Position numbers and translations under genes: made by a program. Below are positions 1-8,396 of a stretch of DNA of 64,000 nucleotides, one piece after another. How positions within the stretch are numbered: position 1 is the first letter of the stretch; every line of letters begins with the position of its first letter. Below the pieces are notes generated by a model that saw nothing but the letters and a program-made list of their open reading frames with translations, was not told where the DNA came from and ran no database searches. Origin of the DNA: Rhodospirillaceae bacterium (GTDB lineage Bacteria; Pseudomonadota; Alphaproteobacteria; Rhodospirillales; Rhodospirillaceae); the NCBI GenBank assembly GCA_947476925.1, contig CANJSF010000012.1, positions 51,212 through 115,211 of the forward strand, in the 5' to 3' direction.

Positions 1-377
1 CATATCGAGCCAAGATGACTGCTGACTGGGATTGGTACGTGCGCGGGGACTTGAACTACACTGGAAAAACCTGGGATAGCGAAGCCAACATCGTCAAAAT
101 GAACGACTACTTCCGTACCAATGCCCGCGTTGGTGTCGAAAAAGAGAATCTGCTGATTGAGTTTTTTGCGACCAATTTGTTCAACGACAAGAACTGGAAC
201 TATGGGTTCCGAAATGTCTATCAGGGAACGGCTGGCGGTATTTTCATTGAGCTGCCAGCTCAGTTCTTCCCGCCAACCGGCAACCCGCCGGTTGCACAAC
301 AGAACTTCCCACAGGGCATAATTGTCGAACCGCCCGATAAGCGCGAGTTTGGGATCAGAATGCGCTATAATTTCTAA
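1..377 (+). CDS. TonB-dependent receptor, C-terminal fragment
   Basis: This is the last part of an outer-membrane TonB-dependent receptor; the gene enters from the left edge, open in the frame that begins at base 3. The visible residues alternate hydrophobic and polar, as in beta strands, and include the late-barrel phrase ATNLFNDKNW. The protein ends in RMRYNF, with the terminal phenylalanine typical of outer-membrane barrels inserted by the Bam complex. Such receptors import siderophores, vitamins or plant and aromatic compounds. The substrate cannot be read from this fragment. A strong terminator follows directly, so the gene ends its transcription unit here. Confidence 0.85.
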   Translation, partial: YRAKMTADWDWYVRGDLNYTGKTWDSEANIVKMNDYFRTNARVGVEKENLLIEFFATNLFNDKNWNYGFRNVYQGTAGGIFIELPAQFFPPTGNPPVAQQNFPQGIIVEPPDKREFGIRMRYNF

Positions 378-397
378 CCCCCTCGACAAGTAAATAA

Positions 398-431
398 ATG
401 GGCCCAGGCGCAATCCTGGGCCCATTTTTTT
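398..431 (+). terminator. Rho-independent terminator after the TonB receptor gene
   Basis: A perfect 11-bp inverted repeat (398-408 with 415-425, core GGGCCCAGG/CCTGGGCCC) has a 6-nt loop and is followed by a run of T. It starts 20 bases after the receptor stop codon and insulates the IclR gene downstream. Confidence 0.9.
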
Positions 432-504
432 GCCCTATTGGTTGGGTTCGTGCGGGTCGGACGCGTTCACTTGACGAACGGGCCTTTTGTTGGCAGGTTA
501 GCTT

Positions 505-1323
505 ATGGTCGACTCAGAACCTCGCCGTCCCGATTCGTTTTCCGTCCGTTCGCTTGAGCGGGGCCTTGATATTTTATCGCTGCTCAATCGGCACAATGGT
601 TTGACGGTTACTGAAACTGCCGAGCAAGTGGGCCTGCCGCGCCCGACCGCGTTTCGATTGCTGCGCACACTTGAACGTCTTGGTTACATTTTCCGCGATG
701 ATGCCGACAAAAAATATCGGCTGACCGCACAAGTGCGCAGCCTCAGTCACGGGTATGACCAAGAAGAATGGCTGCCGAAAATTGCCCGCCCGATCATGGT
801 CGAGGTGTGCAAAAAAATTCTGTGGCCACTGACGATCGTCACCAACATGGGCTCGCAAATGCTGGTACGCGATTCCACCCACGACATCAGCCCTTTTGCC
901 ATGTGGCGGCATCGTGGCGGGTTTAAAATACCGCTTTTGCATACGGCCGCGGGACAGGTGTACTTGGCCTACTGCGCTAAAGATTTGCGCGATGCATTAA
1001 TCGAGCAAGCCCTTCAGGAAGACCCGCAGTCGCTCTCCAGGCACGGCACGACCATGCAAGCGTTTCAGCGCGGTTTGGAGCGTATTGATGTCGATGGCTA
1101 TGCCTGCCTGAAAGTACCCGACCAAAATCATTGCGCTGTTGCCACGCCCGTGATGGTCGGGGGCGAGGTTTTTTCTGTGATGGGCGTGTCGTTTTACCCA
1201 ACGGCCATGACCTTGAAACAAGCCGCTGACTCATTTGCGCAACCCCTGAAAGATGCCGCGCAAAAACTGGGTAAAGCCTTAACGGTTTGGCGCGCTGAGC
1301 GCGCCGCAGAAGATAACGACTAA
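505..1323 (+). CDS. IclR-family transcriptional regulator
   Basis: A 272-aa regulator of usual IclR length. Residues about 14-75 form the winged helix-turn-helix (SLERGLDILSLL, then LPRPTAFRLLRTLERLGYI). The rest is the IclR effector-binding domain, with the conserved ATPVMVGGEVFSVMGVSF region near the C terminus. The N-terminal wording resembles MhpR-type regulators of aromatic catabolism. IclR proteins bind short inverted repeats near their own promoter and respond to small organic acids or aromatics. The ATG at 505 has an AGG 7-8 bases upstream. It runs tail-to-tail into the hydrolase on the other strand, the ends overlapping by 4 bases. The effector is not predictable. Confidence 0.9.
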   Translation: MVDSEPRRPDSFSVRSLERGLDILSLLNRHNGLTVTETAEQVGLPRPTAFRLLRTLERLGYIFRDDADKKYRLTAQVRSLSHGYDQEEWLPKIARPIMVEVCKKILWPLTIVTNMGSQMLVRDSTHDISPFAMWRHRGGFKIPLLHTAAGQVYLAYCAKDLRDALIEQALQEDPQSLSRHGTTMQAFQRGLERIDVDGYACLKVPDQNHCAVATPVMVGGEVFSVMGVSFYPTAMTLKQAADSFAQPLKDAAQKLGKALTVWRAERAAEDND

Positions 1324-2159
1324 GCCTTTAAATTTTTAATGTAATCGATAACGGGCGCAGCGAGGCTGGTGAGTTGCCCAGGTTGTGCCGTTAGCGGATC
1401 GCCCTCGAATGGCGGAACCCACGTTGTCGCATTGGCGACAAACCCAGTCGTTTCCGCACGACACATCACCGGGACCACCAGTCCCTTCAGCTTTTCGGCG
1501 ATCGGGTAATTCCAATAGGCCGTGAAGGCTTTGTGCGATGTTTTGCACATTTTAATGTGCTCGACGAATGACACATGCATCGTCTCCGCGGGGGGTAAAT
1601 CAGTTTTTCTCATGTGCGCGGCGTCTTGCTTGAACCACGGAAAATAGGTGCTGAGCGCGCGCATTCGATTCCAAACAAACGACACATATTCACCTGTTTG
1701 GTCGGGCATCACTTCAGGTGCGTGCTTTGCTTTCATTTCGTTCAAATCTTCGCCAGCGATCATCATGATGCGATTCAACACCAATCCCTTCACGCGGGCA
1801 GGCTGTTGCAACGCCATCTCAACGGCCGTGCGCCCGCCAAGGGACGAGCCCATCAACGCACAGTGCGTAACGCCGATGCTATCGAGGAATCGCCAATTGG
1901 CGTCGGCGAAATACCCAAGATCTGGCGCCGGTATATCAGCGCGCGGTGGCGCAGAATCACCCATCCCCAGCAAGTCGGGAGCGATCACACGCAGCGACTG
2001 TGACAGCACATCCAGCAACGGCACTTGGTGACGGGCCGTGCCCGGGCCGGGGTGCAAAACCACCAGTGGAATGTTGCTGACGCTGCGAGCAGGGGCTTGG
2101 GCATACCAGTAATGAACCTGGCCTTCGGCAATATCGGCAAACGCGCGCTTCATAATCAT
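1320..2159 (-). CDS. alpha/beta-fold hydrolase
   Basis: A 279-aa cytoplasmic alpha/beta hydrolase. The oxyanion region HPGPG lies near the N terminus, the nucleophile elbow is MGSSLGG (intact G-x-S-x-G), and DLLGMGDS is the usual loop after strand 4. Members include meta-cleavage-product hydrolases, esterases and haloperoxidase-like enzymes; the substrate cannot be assigned. I chose the ATG at 2157-2159 over the one 42 bases upstream because AAGGA sits 6 bases before it. The gene is divergent from the methyltransferase, and the 178-bp region between contains a short inverted repeat (2257-2262/2268-2273) that could be an operator. The neighbouring IclR gene is a plausible regulator, by position only. 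Confidence 0.8.
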   Translation of the reverse strand: MIMKRAFADIAEGQVHYWYAQAPARSVSNIPLVVLHPGPGTARHQVPLLDVLSQSLRVIAPDLLGMGDSAPPRADIPAPDLGYFADANWRFLDSIGVTHCALMGSSLGGRTAVEMALQQPARVKGLVLNRIMMIAGEDLNEMKAKHAPEVMPDQTGEYVSFVWNRMRALSTYFPWFKQDAAHMRKTDLPPAETMHVSFVEHIKMCKTSHKAFTAYWNYPIAEKLKGLVVPVMCRAETTGFVANATTWVPPFEGDPLTAQPGQLTSLAAPVIDYIKNLKA

Positions 2160-2337
2160 ATCAAGTCCTTCACTTAGTGCCGGGAGTTTAGGGTCGTACA
2201 CGCAGGAGCGGCAGGGGCTTTGTCGGACATGCTCGGATTCTCGTGATTGCGGTGCGACCTCGGCCCGCGAGGTGGTAGACAGATCGGGTTCATCACTTCA
2301 TCCTCTTGTGGCAGCACCATCGCACCGGAGATTGGCC

Positions 2338-3510
2338 ATGAAGAACCAAGCCTACAGCCACGGCATGACCCCTGATCTGACTCATGACGAGGCTGCTCGC
2401 GAGCATGCGGTGCGCGCCATGCGGTTTCATTTGTACTCCCAGGTCTCGCAAGGCACGCGTGGATATTTTACCAATGTTGTCGCGCCCGAATTTGAAAAGG
2501 CCAACGGTCGCGCTCTGAAAGACCGCCAAGAAGTCCGCAAGGTAATGGAGGAACGACCCTACGTGCAACTTCACTTATCGTTGCAACGCAGCGTTCAAGA
2601 GGTGATGTGGAACACGGTGGTCGAAAACATCGAGCGCCAATTGCCAGAGCTGAATGCACGGGCAAAGAACTACGGGCAAGGCCTGGGCAGCTTAACGTTG
2701 GACGAGAAGCTTGAGATTCCGCGCTATGTCGCCAATGTCGACATTCATTGTATGCCCGGCGGGTATGGCTATGACGCCGGAATGCCCGACAGCGTTGCTG
2801 CGGGTGCGATTTATGATCGTGGCATATCGATGTATCAGCGCGGCGCCGAGGGCAACTTAGGCTTATCGGTGCTCGCCTATTTGCAGCGAAATTTCCCCAA
2901 CCTCAAGCCCACTCAAATTCTAGACTTAGGCTGCACGGTTGGTATGAGCACACAAAGATATTGCGAGGCGTTCCCCGACGCTGAGATTCACGCGATCGAT
3001 GTCGCAGCCCCTTGTTTGCGCTATGGCCACGCACGCGCTGAATCGTTGGGTAAGAGAATTCATTTCAGCCAACAAAACGCCGAGCACACCAATTTCGGCG
3101 ACAATACATTTGATGTGGTGTTCTCGACGATTCTCGCTCACGAGACCTCAACGACCGCGTGGCAAAATATTTTGACGGAAAGTCACCGCGTTCTCAAACC
3201 TGGTGGCGTGATGGTGCATGCTGATTTGCCGCAGTTTGCAGACATTGACGTGTATAGCCAATTCCTGTTCGGCAACGAGACGCGTTACAACAACGAGCCA
3301 TTTTGGAGCACGTTCCGTGCTATGGACCTGAAAGCGGCGATGGAGGCTGCGGGCTTTGCGCCGGATCAGTGCTTTGTTGATTTGGCGCCCATGGCTGACC
3401 GCGAAACGGGTTTTACAAACACCAAAGTCACCGCTGCAGCACGCACACGCGGCGGCAGTTCTGCGCCAGGTTTCGGATGGGGCGTCCAGGTTGGCATAAA
3501 ATCCTCGTGA
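2338..3510 (+). CDS. class I SAM-dependent methyltransferase
   Basis: A 390-aa protein. The C-terminal half is a Rossmann methyltransferase: motif I LDLGCTVGMST binds SAM, an acidic strand end follows (HAIDVA), then FDVVFSTILAH and HRVLKPGGVMVHAD. The first 170 or so residues are helical and match no domain I can name. The chosen ATG has GGAG seven bases upstream; an in-frame ATG 66 bases earlier lacks this. A small charged protein follows 14 bases downstream and is probably cotranscribed. The acceptor substrate (small molecule, quinone or lipid) is unknown. The long N-terminal part is not found in minimal methyltransferases and may hold the substrate. Confidence 0.8.
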   Translation: MKNQAYSHGMTPDLTHDEAAREHAVRAMRFHLYSQVSQGTRGYFTNVVAPEFEKANGRALKDRQEVRKVMEERPYVQLHLSLQRSVQEVMWNTVVENIERQLPELNARAKNYGQGLGSLTLDEKLEIPRYVANVDIHCMPGGYGYDAGMPDSVAAGAIYDRGISMYQRGAEGNLGLSVLAYLQRNFPNLKPTQILDLGCTVGMSTQRYCEAFPDAEIHAIDVAAPCLRYGHARAESLGKRIHFSQQNAEHTNFGDNTFDVVFSTILAHETSTTAWQNILTESHRVLKPGGVMVHADLPQFADIDVYSQFLFGNETRYNNEPFWSTFRAMDLKAAMEAAGFAPDQCFVDLAPMADRETGFTNTKVTAAARTRGGSSAPGFGWGVQVGIKSS

Positions 3511-3524
3511 TCGGTTGAGCTCAC

Positions 3525-3851
3525 ATGACCGAGACCCCGTCCCGTAAAAAACTCACCCGCGTCGCGCGCGGCAAGCGCCCACGCATGCTCGAGAACTGGT
3601 CTGATGACGTGTTCATGTCGATGATCACAGCCCTGACGACCGAGTTGATGGTCATGCGCGACCGGGTTGATACGATTGAGCGCATTGCCGCCGACAAAGG
3701 TGTGATGGTGAAATCTGACATCGAAACTTATGAGTTCGATGACAAAGCGTTGGCAGAGCGCGAGGAAGCCCGCAAGGCGCTGGCCGATCGTATTTTTTAC
3801 CTGGTCTTGCAACAAGCCGAGCGTAACAAGACACCAAAGCGCAAAACTTAG
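3525..3851 (+). CDS. small charged protein of unknown function
   Basis: A 108-aa protein that I do not recognise. It has a very basic N terminus (SRKKLTRVARGKRPR), a middle helix with regularly spaced hydrophobics (ITALTTELMVMRDRVDTIERI) that looks like a short coiled coil, and a basic tail ending KTPKRKT. There is no signal peptide or membrane segment. It starts 14 bases after the methyltransferase stop and lies 20 bases before the beta-lactamase-fold gene, so the three probably form one unit. It could be a partner of the methyltransferase, by position only. Confidence 0.65.
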   Translation: MTETPSRKKLTRVARGKRPRMLENWSDDVFMSMITALTTELMVMRDRVDTIERIAADKGVMVKSDIETYEFDDKALAEREEARKALADRIFYLVLQQAERNKTPKRKT

Positions 3852-3871
3852 AGCGCCCGAAGGAGAACACT

Positions 3872-5149
3872 ATGAAATCTCTAATCTCACACGCCCTTAC
3901 TGTGGCGCTCGCGTTTTCGGCGACAACATCTGCTTTGGGAAAAGACTTGGAGAAAGTCGACCCCGCAACCGTGGGCATGAGCGCAACAGGCATCGCCAAA
4001 CTATCGGCGGATATGAGAGCCTTTGTTGACCAGAACCGTCGCGCAGGCATGGTGTATGGCGTGATGCGACGCGGAAAGTTGGTGGCATTTGAAACCTACG
4101 GTCTGCGCAACGTCGAGAAAAACCTACCCATGACGCCAGACACGGCGTTTCGATTGTACTCGCAAAGCCGTGCCGTTACGGGAGCGGCCATCCTGACGCT
4201 GATGGACGAAGGCAAATTCAAACTTGATGATCCGGTGGCGAAATTCATCCCCGAAATCGGCAAAATGGCTGTCATCAAGGAGATTAAAGATGGCCAGGTG
4301 ATCGGTACAGAACCCCAAAAGTCACCCATGACCATCAGGCATTTGTACACCTATACCTCGGGGTTGGGCTATGCGGCCGATTGGCCCAAGTCATTGGGCA
4401 TGAACCAGCGCGACATTTTGTCGCTCGACGGCACCATTGAAGACAGCATGAAGAAGCTAACCAAATATCCGCTGCTCTTTCAGCCGGGAGCGAAGTGGTA
4501 CTACGGCTTTTCGTCCGACGTGCTGGGCCGTGTGGCTGAAGTCTCATCCGGACAAAAGCTCAATTTGTTTTTGCAGGAACGCCTGTTTGATAAAATCGGC
4601 ATGACCGCGACCGGCTATTGGGTCAAAGACGCCGACATGTTGGCCGAGGTTTATGGCCCCGATGACGCGGGCAAAATGGTTTTGAAGCAGGCCCCCACGT
4701 CGTCGAGTTATACCAAGCCGGGCACTTTGTTCTCGGCGGGCGGTGGGTTGGTCTCGACCGCGCCCGACTATTTGCGGTTTTTACAAATGCTGCTCAACGG
4801 CGGCACCTTGGATGGCGCGCGCGTGCTGAAACCTGAAACAGTGAAGATGATGCTCACCCGCCAAACCACGCCCGCGCAAGGTTTGGTCTATTGGTACAAC
4901 CACGACTCGACACCGGCGTTTCGCGGCTATGCGTGGGGCCTGACAATTGGCGTGCGTGCAGCCGAGGGCCCCCATGCAGCACCTGGGTCGGATGGCGATG
5001 CCGCCTGGGGTGGGTTGGCCAACACGGCATTTTTTATCGATCCCAGAGAGCAAATCGCTGCCGTGGCTATGACACAATATTTAGGCCGCGATGAGCCAGC
5101 CTTGCCGTTGACGTTGCGCAATGGCGTGTATGGCGCGATTGTGAAGTAG
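3872..5149 (+). CDS. secreted beta-lactamase-fold serine hydrolase with altered SxxK motif
   Basis: A 425-aa protein with a cleavable signal peptide (about residues 1-23, ending TSALG) and the class C beta-lactamase/esterase fold. Family landmarks are present: FRLYS at the active-site helix, DDPVAKFIPE, the TYTSGLGY loop, a PGAKWYYGFSSDVLGR tyrosine region and a late AAWGGLANTAFFIDP strand. The usual Ser-x-x-Lys catalytic pair reads Ser97-Gln-Ser-Arg100 here, so the general-base lysine is replaced by arginine. It may therefore be a weak hydrolase, a binding protein or a changed mechanism. AGGAGA lies just upstream of the ATG. Family members include EstB-type esterases, D-aminopeptidases and penicillin-binding proteins. 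Confidence 0.85.
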   Translation: MKSLISHALTVALAFSATTSALGKDLEKVDPATVGMSATGIAKLSADMRAFVDQNRRAGMVYGVMRRGKLVAFETYGLRNVEKNLPMTPDTAFRLYSQSRAVTGAAILTLMDEGKFKLDDPVAKFIPEIGKMAVIKEIKDGQVIGTEPQKSPMTIRHLYTYTSGLGYAADWPKSLGMNQRDILSLDGTIEDSMKKLTKYPLLFQPGAKWYYGFSSDVLGRVAEVSSGQKLNLFLQERLFDKIGMTATGYWVKDADMLAEVYGPDDAGKMVLKQAPTSSSYTKPGTLFSAGGGLVSTAPDYLRFLQMLLNGGTLDGARVLKPETVKMMLTRQTTPAQGLVYWYNHDSTPAFRGYAWGLTIGVRAAEGPHAAPGSDGDAAWGGLANTAFFIDPREQIAAVAMTQYLGRDEPALPLTLRNGVYGAIVK

Positions 5150-5151
5150 CG

Positions 5152-6660
5152 TTAGTCAGCCAGCTGCATCTCTTCGAACCACAAGCTTGTGGGGCCGAGC
5201 ACAATGTTTTTAACCCGCGCGCTGTGCGCATAAACGCTGGTGAGGTTCACCAGAAAAATCGTCGGTGCCAAATCGTGATAGCGCGCCATGATGTTTTGCA
5301 AGATCACCTCACGCTTTGCGCCATCAAGCTCGGCATTGCTGGCATCTATCTGCGGCTCGATGCTGGGGTCGCAAAAGAACGCCCCCGGCTTGCGGCATGA
5401 ATACGTTTCAATGGCGCGAATAGTGTCGTTGTAAGACGCCGCGTTCCAGGTTGATGAAATGATGTCTGCATCGCCCCACTCACCCGACGTGTAAATACGA
5501 ACCCATTCTGGACCCTGAATAGGCCGCAGCTCTAAAGTGACGCCAACATCGGCCAAGTCGGCTGCCACTTTTTGAAAAATCGCTGCAGCTTCTGTCGAGG
5601 CTGCCAACTGGATGCGCGCGGACAATTTGAGGCCCGCGCCATAGCCCGCTTCCGCCAACAGCGCTTTGGCTTTGGCGATGTCGTGCGGATAAGGTTTGAT
5701 GGCGGGGTTAAAACCCGTCACGCCCTTAATCGCGCCTTGCCCCACGGCTTGCGCGGTGCCGCGCAGAATCACGTCGGCGATAGCCGATTTATCGACAGCA
5801 TAGTTGAGCGCTTGGCGCACGCGCACGTCATTGAGCGGCTTGCCCTGATTGCCGACATTGCGCAGCGCCATGGCCATGATTTGGGGTTCTTGCTGGTTGT
5901 GAACTTGAAAGCCCAACTCCTGCAAGCTCGCGACATCTTCGGGACCAAAGGCCTGCGTCATGTCTACACGCCCGCTGGTGAGCGCTTGAACACGACTAAC
6001 GGCCTCTTTTAATGGATACAGTTCGACGCGGGTGATCTGTTGGGGTTTGCGCCACGAGGTGGGGTTTGTTTCGATAATCGTTTTGCCCGTACCTTGCCCC
6101 CAGTCTTTGAGAACGTACGAGCCCGTACCAATGGGCGCTTGGGTGAAACCCTCAACGCCGATTTTCGCCCAGGCGACAGGCGGCACAATCATGATAAGGG
6201 CCAGACGCTTTGGCAATACGGCATCGGTTTGCGCTGTCAACAGATCGACCGTGAGGTCGTCGACAATTCGAACCTCCGAAATGCCTCGCACTTCAGCGGC
6301 CATGAGCTGACTGCGTGCATCGGGACCCTTCAGCCAGTCAATCGTCGCTTTCACCGCGCCTGCGTTGAAAGGTTCGCCATTCGAGAAGGTGACGTTGGGC
6401 CGCAACTTGAAGCGCCAGGTGCGGGCATCTGTCGGCTGCCACGCCAGCGCCAGCGCAGGTTGAAGTTGACCTTCGGGGCTGAGACGCACAAGGCCATCGA
6501 GAATCGTCGAGCGCGTATGCGACGAGGATTGCGCAATAGAGCCGTAGGGATTGCCCAAACCCGGCGGCAAACTCGGCGAAGCAATTCGCAGCGTGGCCGA
6601 TTCGGCTTGGGCTGCACAAAACACAGCCAACAACAACAAACTGAAGCCTGATTTGGCCAT
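5152..6660 (-). CDS. ABC transporter substrate-binding protein, family 5 (peptide/nickel type)
   Basis: A 502-aa periplasmic binding protein of the DppA/OppA/NikA family. A signal peptide (about residues 1-20, ending CAAQAES) is followed by the mature start TLRIASPSLPPG, and DGLVRLSPEGQLQPALA is the typical family 5 opening. WRFKLRPNVTFSNGEPF and NYAVDKSAIADVILRG are further family signatures. It binds a peptide or other polar solute and delivers it to a membrane permease. No permease genes are adjacent; the only importer in this window lies 21 kb away. I start it at 6660, with AAGG 8 bases upstream; longer in-frame starts would run back through a palindromic repeat. It follows the hydrolase gene in the same direction. 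Confidence 0.85.
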   Translation of the reverse strand: MAKSGFSLLLLAVFCAAQAESATLRIASPSLPPGLGNPYGSIAQSSSHTRSTILDGLVRLSPEGQLQPALALAWQPTDARTWRFKLRPNVTFSNGEPFNAGAVKATIDWLKGPDARSQLMAAEVRGISEVRIVDDLTVDLLTAQTDAVLPKRLALIMIVPPVAWAKIGVEGFTQAPIGTGSYVLKDWGQGTGKTIIETNPTSWRKPQQITRVELYPLKEAVSRVQALTSGRVDMTQAFGPEDVASLQELGFQVHNQQEPQIMAMALRNVGNQGKPLNDVRVRQALNYAVDKSAIADVILRGTAQAVGQGAIKGVTGFNPAIKPYPHDIAKAKALLAEAGYGAGLKLSARIQLAASTEAAAIFQKVAADLADVGVTLELRPIQGPEWVRIYTSGEWGDADIISSTWNAASYNDTIRAIETYSCRKPGAFFCDPSIEPQIDASNAELDGAKREVILQNIMARYHDLAPTIFLVNLTSVYAHSARVKNIVLGPTSLWFEEMQLAD

Positions 6661-6771
6661 CGGCCGCGCCTTGCAAAATTGGTTCATTCTTATGGTGAGT
6701 TCAGCATTGTTGGCCCCCATGTTCAAACGCCATTTGCGATGCCGGGGAAAGCCGATGCTGCACTGCCTGGG

Positions 6772-6828
6772 CTTGTTATGCTTGTTAATGTCGCCAATTA
6801 ACAAGCATACCAGGCCGGTATACACCGC
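6772..6828. repeat. palindromic extragenic element, copy 1
   Basis: A perfect 13-bp inverted repeat (6777-6789 with 6797-6809, arm TATGCTTGTTAAT) has the 7-nt loop GTCGCCA and is followed by a CCGGTATACACCGC segment. It lies between the stop of the hydrolase gene (6829) and the start of the binding-protein gene (6660). A second, clearly related copy lies at 52551-52617. There is no T-run, so a simple terminator role is unlikely. Confidence 0.75.
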
Positions 6829-7731
6829 TTAGGTATCTAAAAATTTTCGGGCTTCCCGCGCGATGATGTGCGAGCCCAGCGAAAACACGCCATGATCGAG
6901 TTCCGGTATATCGACTAACGTTGCCCCGGGGATGACCGTTGCAGCGGCCAACGTCTCTTTATACAGCACACCATGCGGATTGAGCAGCGCCGTGGGTTGC
7001 TTAATTTTAGGGAACTGCGTTTTGCTGTCGTAAGCAAATACTGCCGTATAGGCCCACCACTCTTTGTCACCGGGCTTCATGCGTTCGAGAAAGATGTCCA
7101 CCGCCTGTTCCAGCGTGACGCCCTTGGCGCGCTTTTTGATGGTTCCGTTCCACATCTCGACCACATGATCGGGCTCCTCGCCGTAAGCGAAACGGTCGAT
7201 GCCTGCCAATAATTTCTGCTGTCGTTCGAGCGTATCGTAGTACGGCACCGCCACAAGACACAGCTTGCGAACGAGATCGGGGCGGCGGATGGCCAAATCA
7301 ACGGCAATGATGCAGCCGGTATGGTAGCCGAGCAGATCAATTTTTTTGCCGTTCTTGCCATAGCCTAGATTTTCCAGTGCGTCGGCAAAGGCGCCTGAAT
7401 AGCCTTCCATCGGCGGTGGTGCATTGGGTGGGCGATCAGACTCACCATAACCTGGTGTGTCGGCGGCCATAGCAATGCGGTCGGTCCCCATCTCGCCAAT
7501 GAAATCGAGATAGTACCGCCCGCTGGCCGGGCTGGGGTGCATGCACAGGAGTGGGTTTTTAATAGCTTTGTCGGCGGCGACCGGCGCGGCCACTTGCATA
7601 TGCAATTGACCATAGCGGCAATCGACATATCTGCGTTTGATTTGCACGGCCCCTGCTGCAAAGGCGGAATTGGAGGCGAGAGCCGTCGCCGCTGCAGCCG
7701 TCATTAAGCTTCGGCGTGAAAGATCTGTCAT
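6829..7731 (-). CDS. exported alpha/beta-hydrolase-fold protein with His at the nucleophile position
   Basis: A 300-aa protein with a likely Tat signal peptide: SRRSLM at residues 5-10, an alanine-rich core, and a cleavage region around NSAFAAG. The alpha/beta-hydrolase fold is seen from MHPSPASGRYY (oxyanion region), DTPGYGESDRP and the late histidine in ELDHGVF. The nucleophile elbow reads LLGYHTGC, so His137 stands where Ser, Asp or Cys is expected. It may not be a classical hydrolase. The gene sits between the isomerase-like gene (3 bases away) and the family 5 binding protein, all read leftward, so its substrate may be related to what the binding protein collects. Confidence 0.8.
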   Translation of the reverse strand: MTDLSRRSLMTAAAATALASNSAFAAGAVQIKRRYVDCRYGQLHMQVAAPVAADKAIKNPLLCMHPSPASGRYYLDFIGEMGTDRIAMAADTPGYGESDRPPNAPPPMEGYSGAFADALENLGYGKNGKKIDLLGYHTGCIIAVDLAIRRPDLVRKLCLVAVPYYDTLERQQKLLAGIDRFAYGEEPDHVVEMWNGTIKKRAKGVTLEQAVDIFLERMKPGDKEWWAYTAVFAYDSKTQFPKIKQPTALLNPHGVLYKETLAAATVIPGATLVDIPELDHGVFSLGSHIIAREARKFLDT

Positions 7732-7734
7732 GTC

Positions 7735-8337
7735 CTAGGCCCTTTCTTGCAAGCGGCGTTCGAGCTGACCCAAACGGTCAGCGCCCCAAAATGGTTCACC
7801 GTCGAGTACAAAAAATGGCGCACCCACCATACCGTCAGCAACCGCGGCATCGAGTGACGCAACAAGCGCGGATTTGGCTTTGGGGTCGGCGGCAGCCGCT
7901 TCGATGTCAGCCACGCTCACGCCCGGCAGACCTTGGCACACTGCCGCCAACTGTGCCGGTGTCGCGACTTCGGCCCCGTGGCCAAACACAGCCATCGACA
8001 CTGTTTTGGCGAAAACATGTGAGGCACCTTCATCTTTTTGCTTGAGGTGACAAAACATGAACCGCGCCAATTTAACATCAGGCGGAAAGCTGGGCGGCAT
8101 TTTGCAAGGCAGATTGGCAAAAGCGCACGAGCGCGCAAAATCAATGCTGAGGTACTTTAGCTTCGTGGGAATGGTCGGTGGGGGAGCAATACCTTGAGCC
8201 TGAAATAGATGGCCCAACGACAACACGCGCCAATCGACGCTGCGATGAAATCGCGCCGCTAACGTATCGATGCTGTGAATGGCGATGTACGAAAACGTTG
8301 AGTTGAAATCAAAATAGAAACGGATAGGCTCGGCCAT
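7735..8337 (-). CDS. DsbA-fold isomerase, 2-hydroxychromene-2-carboxylate isomerase family
   Basis: A 200-aa protein of the kappa-class GST/DsbA fold. FYFDFNSTFSYIA at the N terminus is the family opening: the phrase usually reads DFxSPYSYLA, and a serine in place of a CxxC is expected. The C-terminal AVADGMVGAPFFVLDGEPFWGADRL is highly diagnostic. HCCA isomerase catalyses a glutathione-dependent step in naphthalene breakdown, but the family is broad and includes oxidoreductases. The start at 8337 has AAGGTG 5 bases upstream. The next gene begins 3 bases after its stop. The divergent OsmC gene starts about 60 bases away. Confidence 0.85.
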   Translation of the reverse strand: MAEPIRFYFDFNSTFSYIAIHSIDTLAARFHRSVDWRVLSLGHLFQAQGIAPPPTIPTKLKYLSIDFARSCAFANLPCKMPPSFPPDVKLARFMFCHLKQKDEGASHVFAKTVSMAVFGHGAEVATPAQLAAVCQGLPGVSVADIEAAAADPKAKSALVASLDAAVADGMVGAPFFVLDGEPFWGADRLGQLERRLQERA

Positions 8338-8396
8338 CATTTCACCTTGCGTGATACGAGATGAAGGATAGGACGTCCATTGAGGCAACGGCAAGC

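Noticed and set aside
398..604. A short frame overlapping the terminator and the start of the IclR gene
   Set aside because: It runs through a perfect terminator and lies in another frame of a well-supported gene.
5152..6825. A longer reading frame for the binding protein, starting at 6825
   Set aside because: The extra 55 residues are encoded by the palindromic element and the gap, have no family match and hide the signal peptide; a start at 6660 with AAGG upstream is better.
8361..8396. An upstream ATG for the OsmC gene at 8361, which would put two divergent starts 23 bases apart
   Set aside because: Family homology begins right at the GTG at 8397, so the unusually tight divergent arrangement is probably not real.
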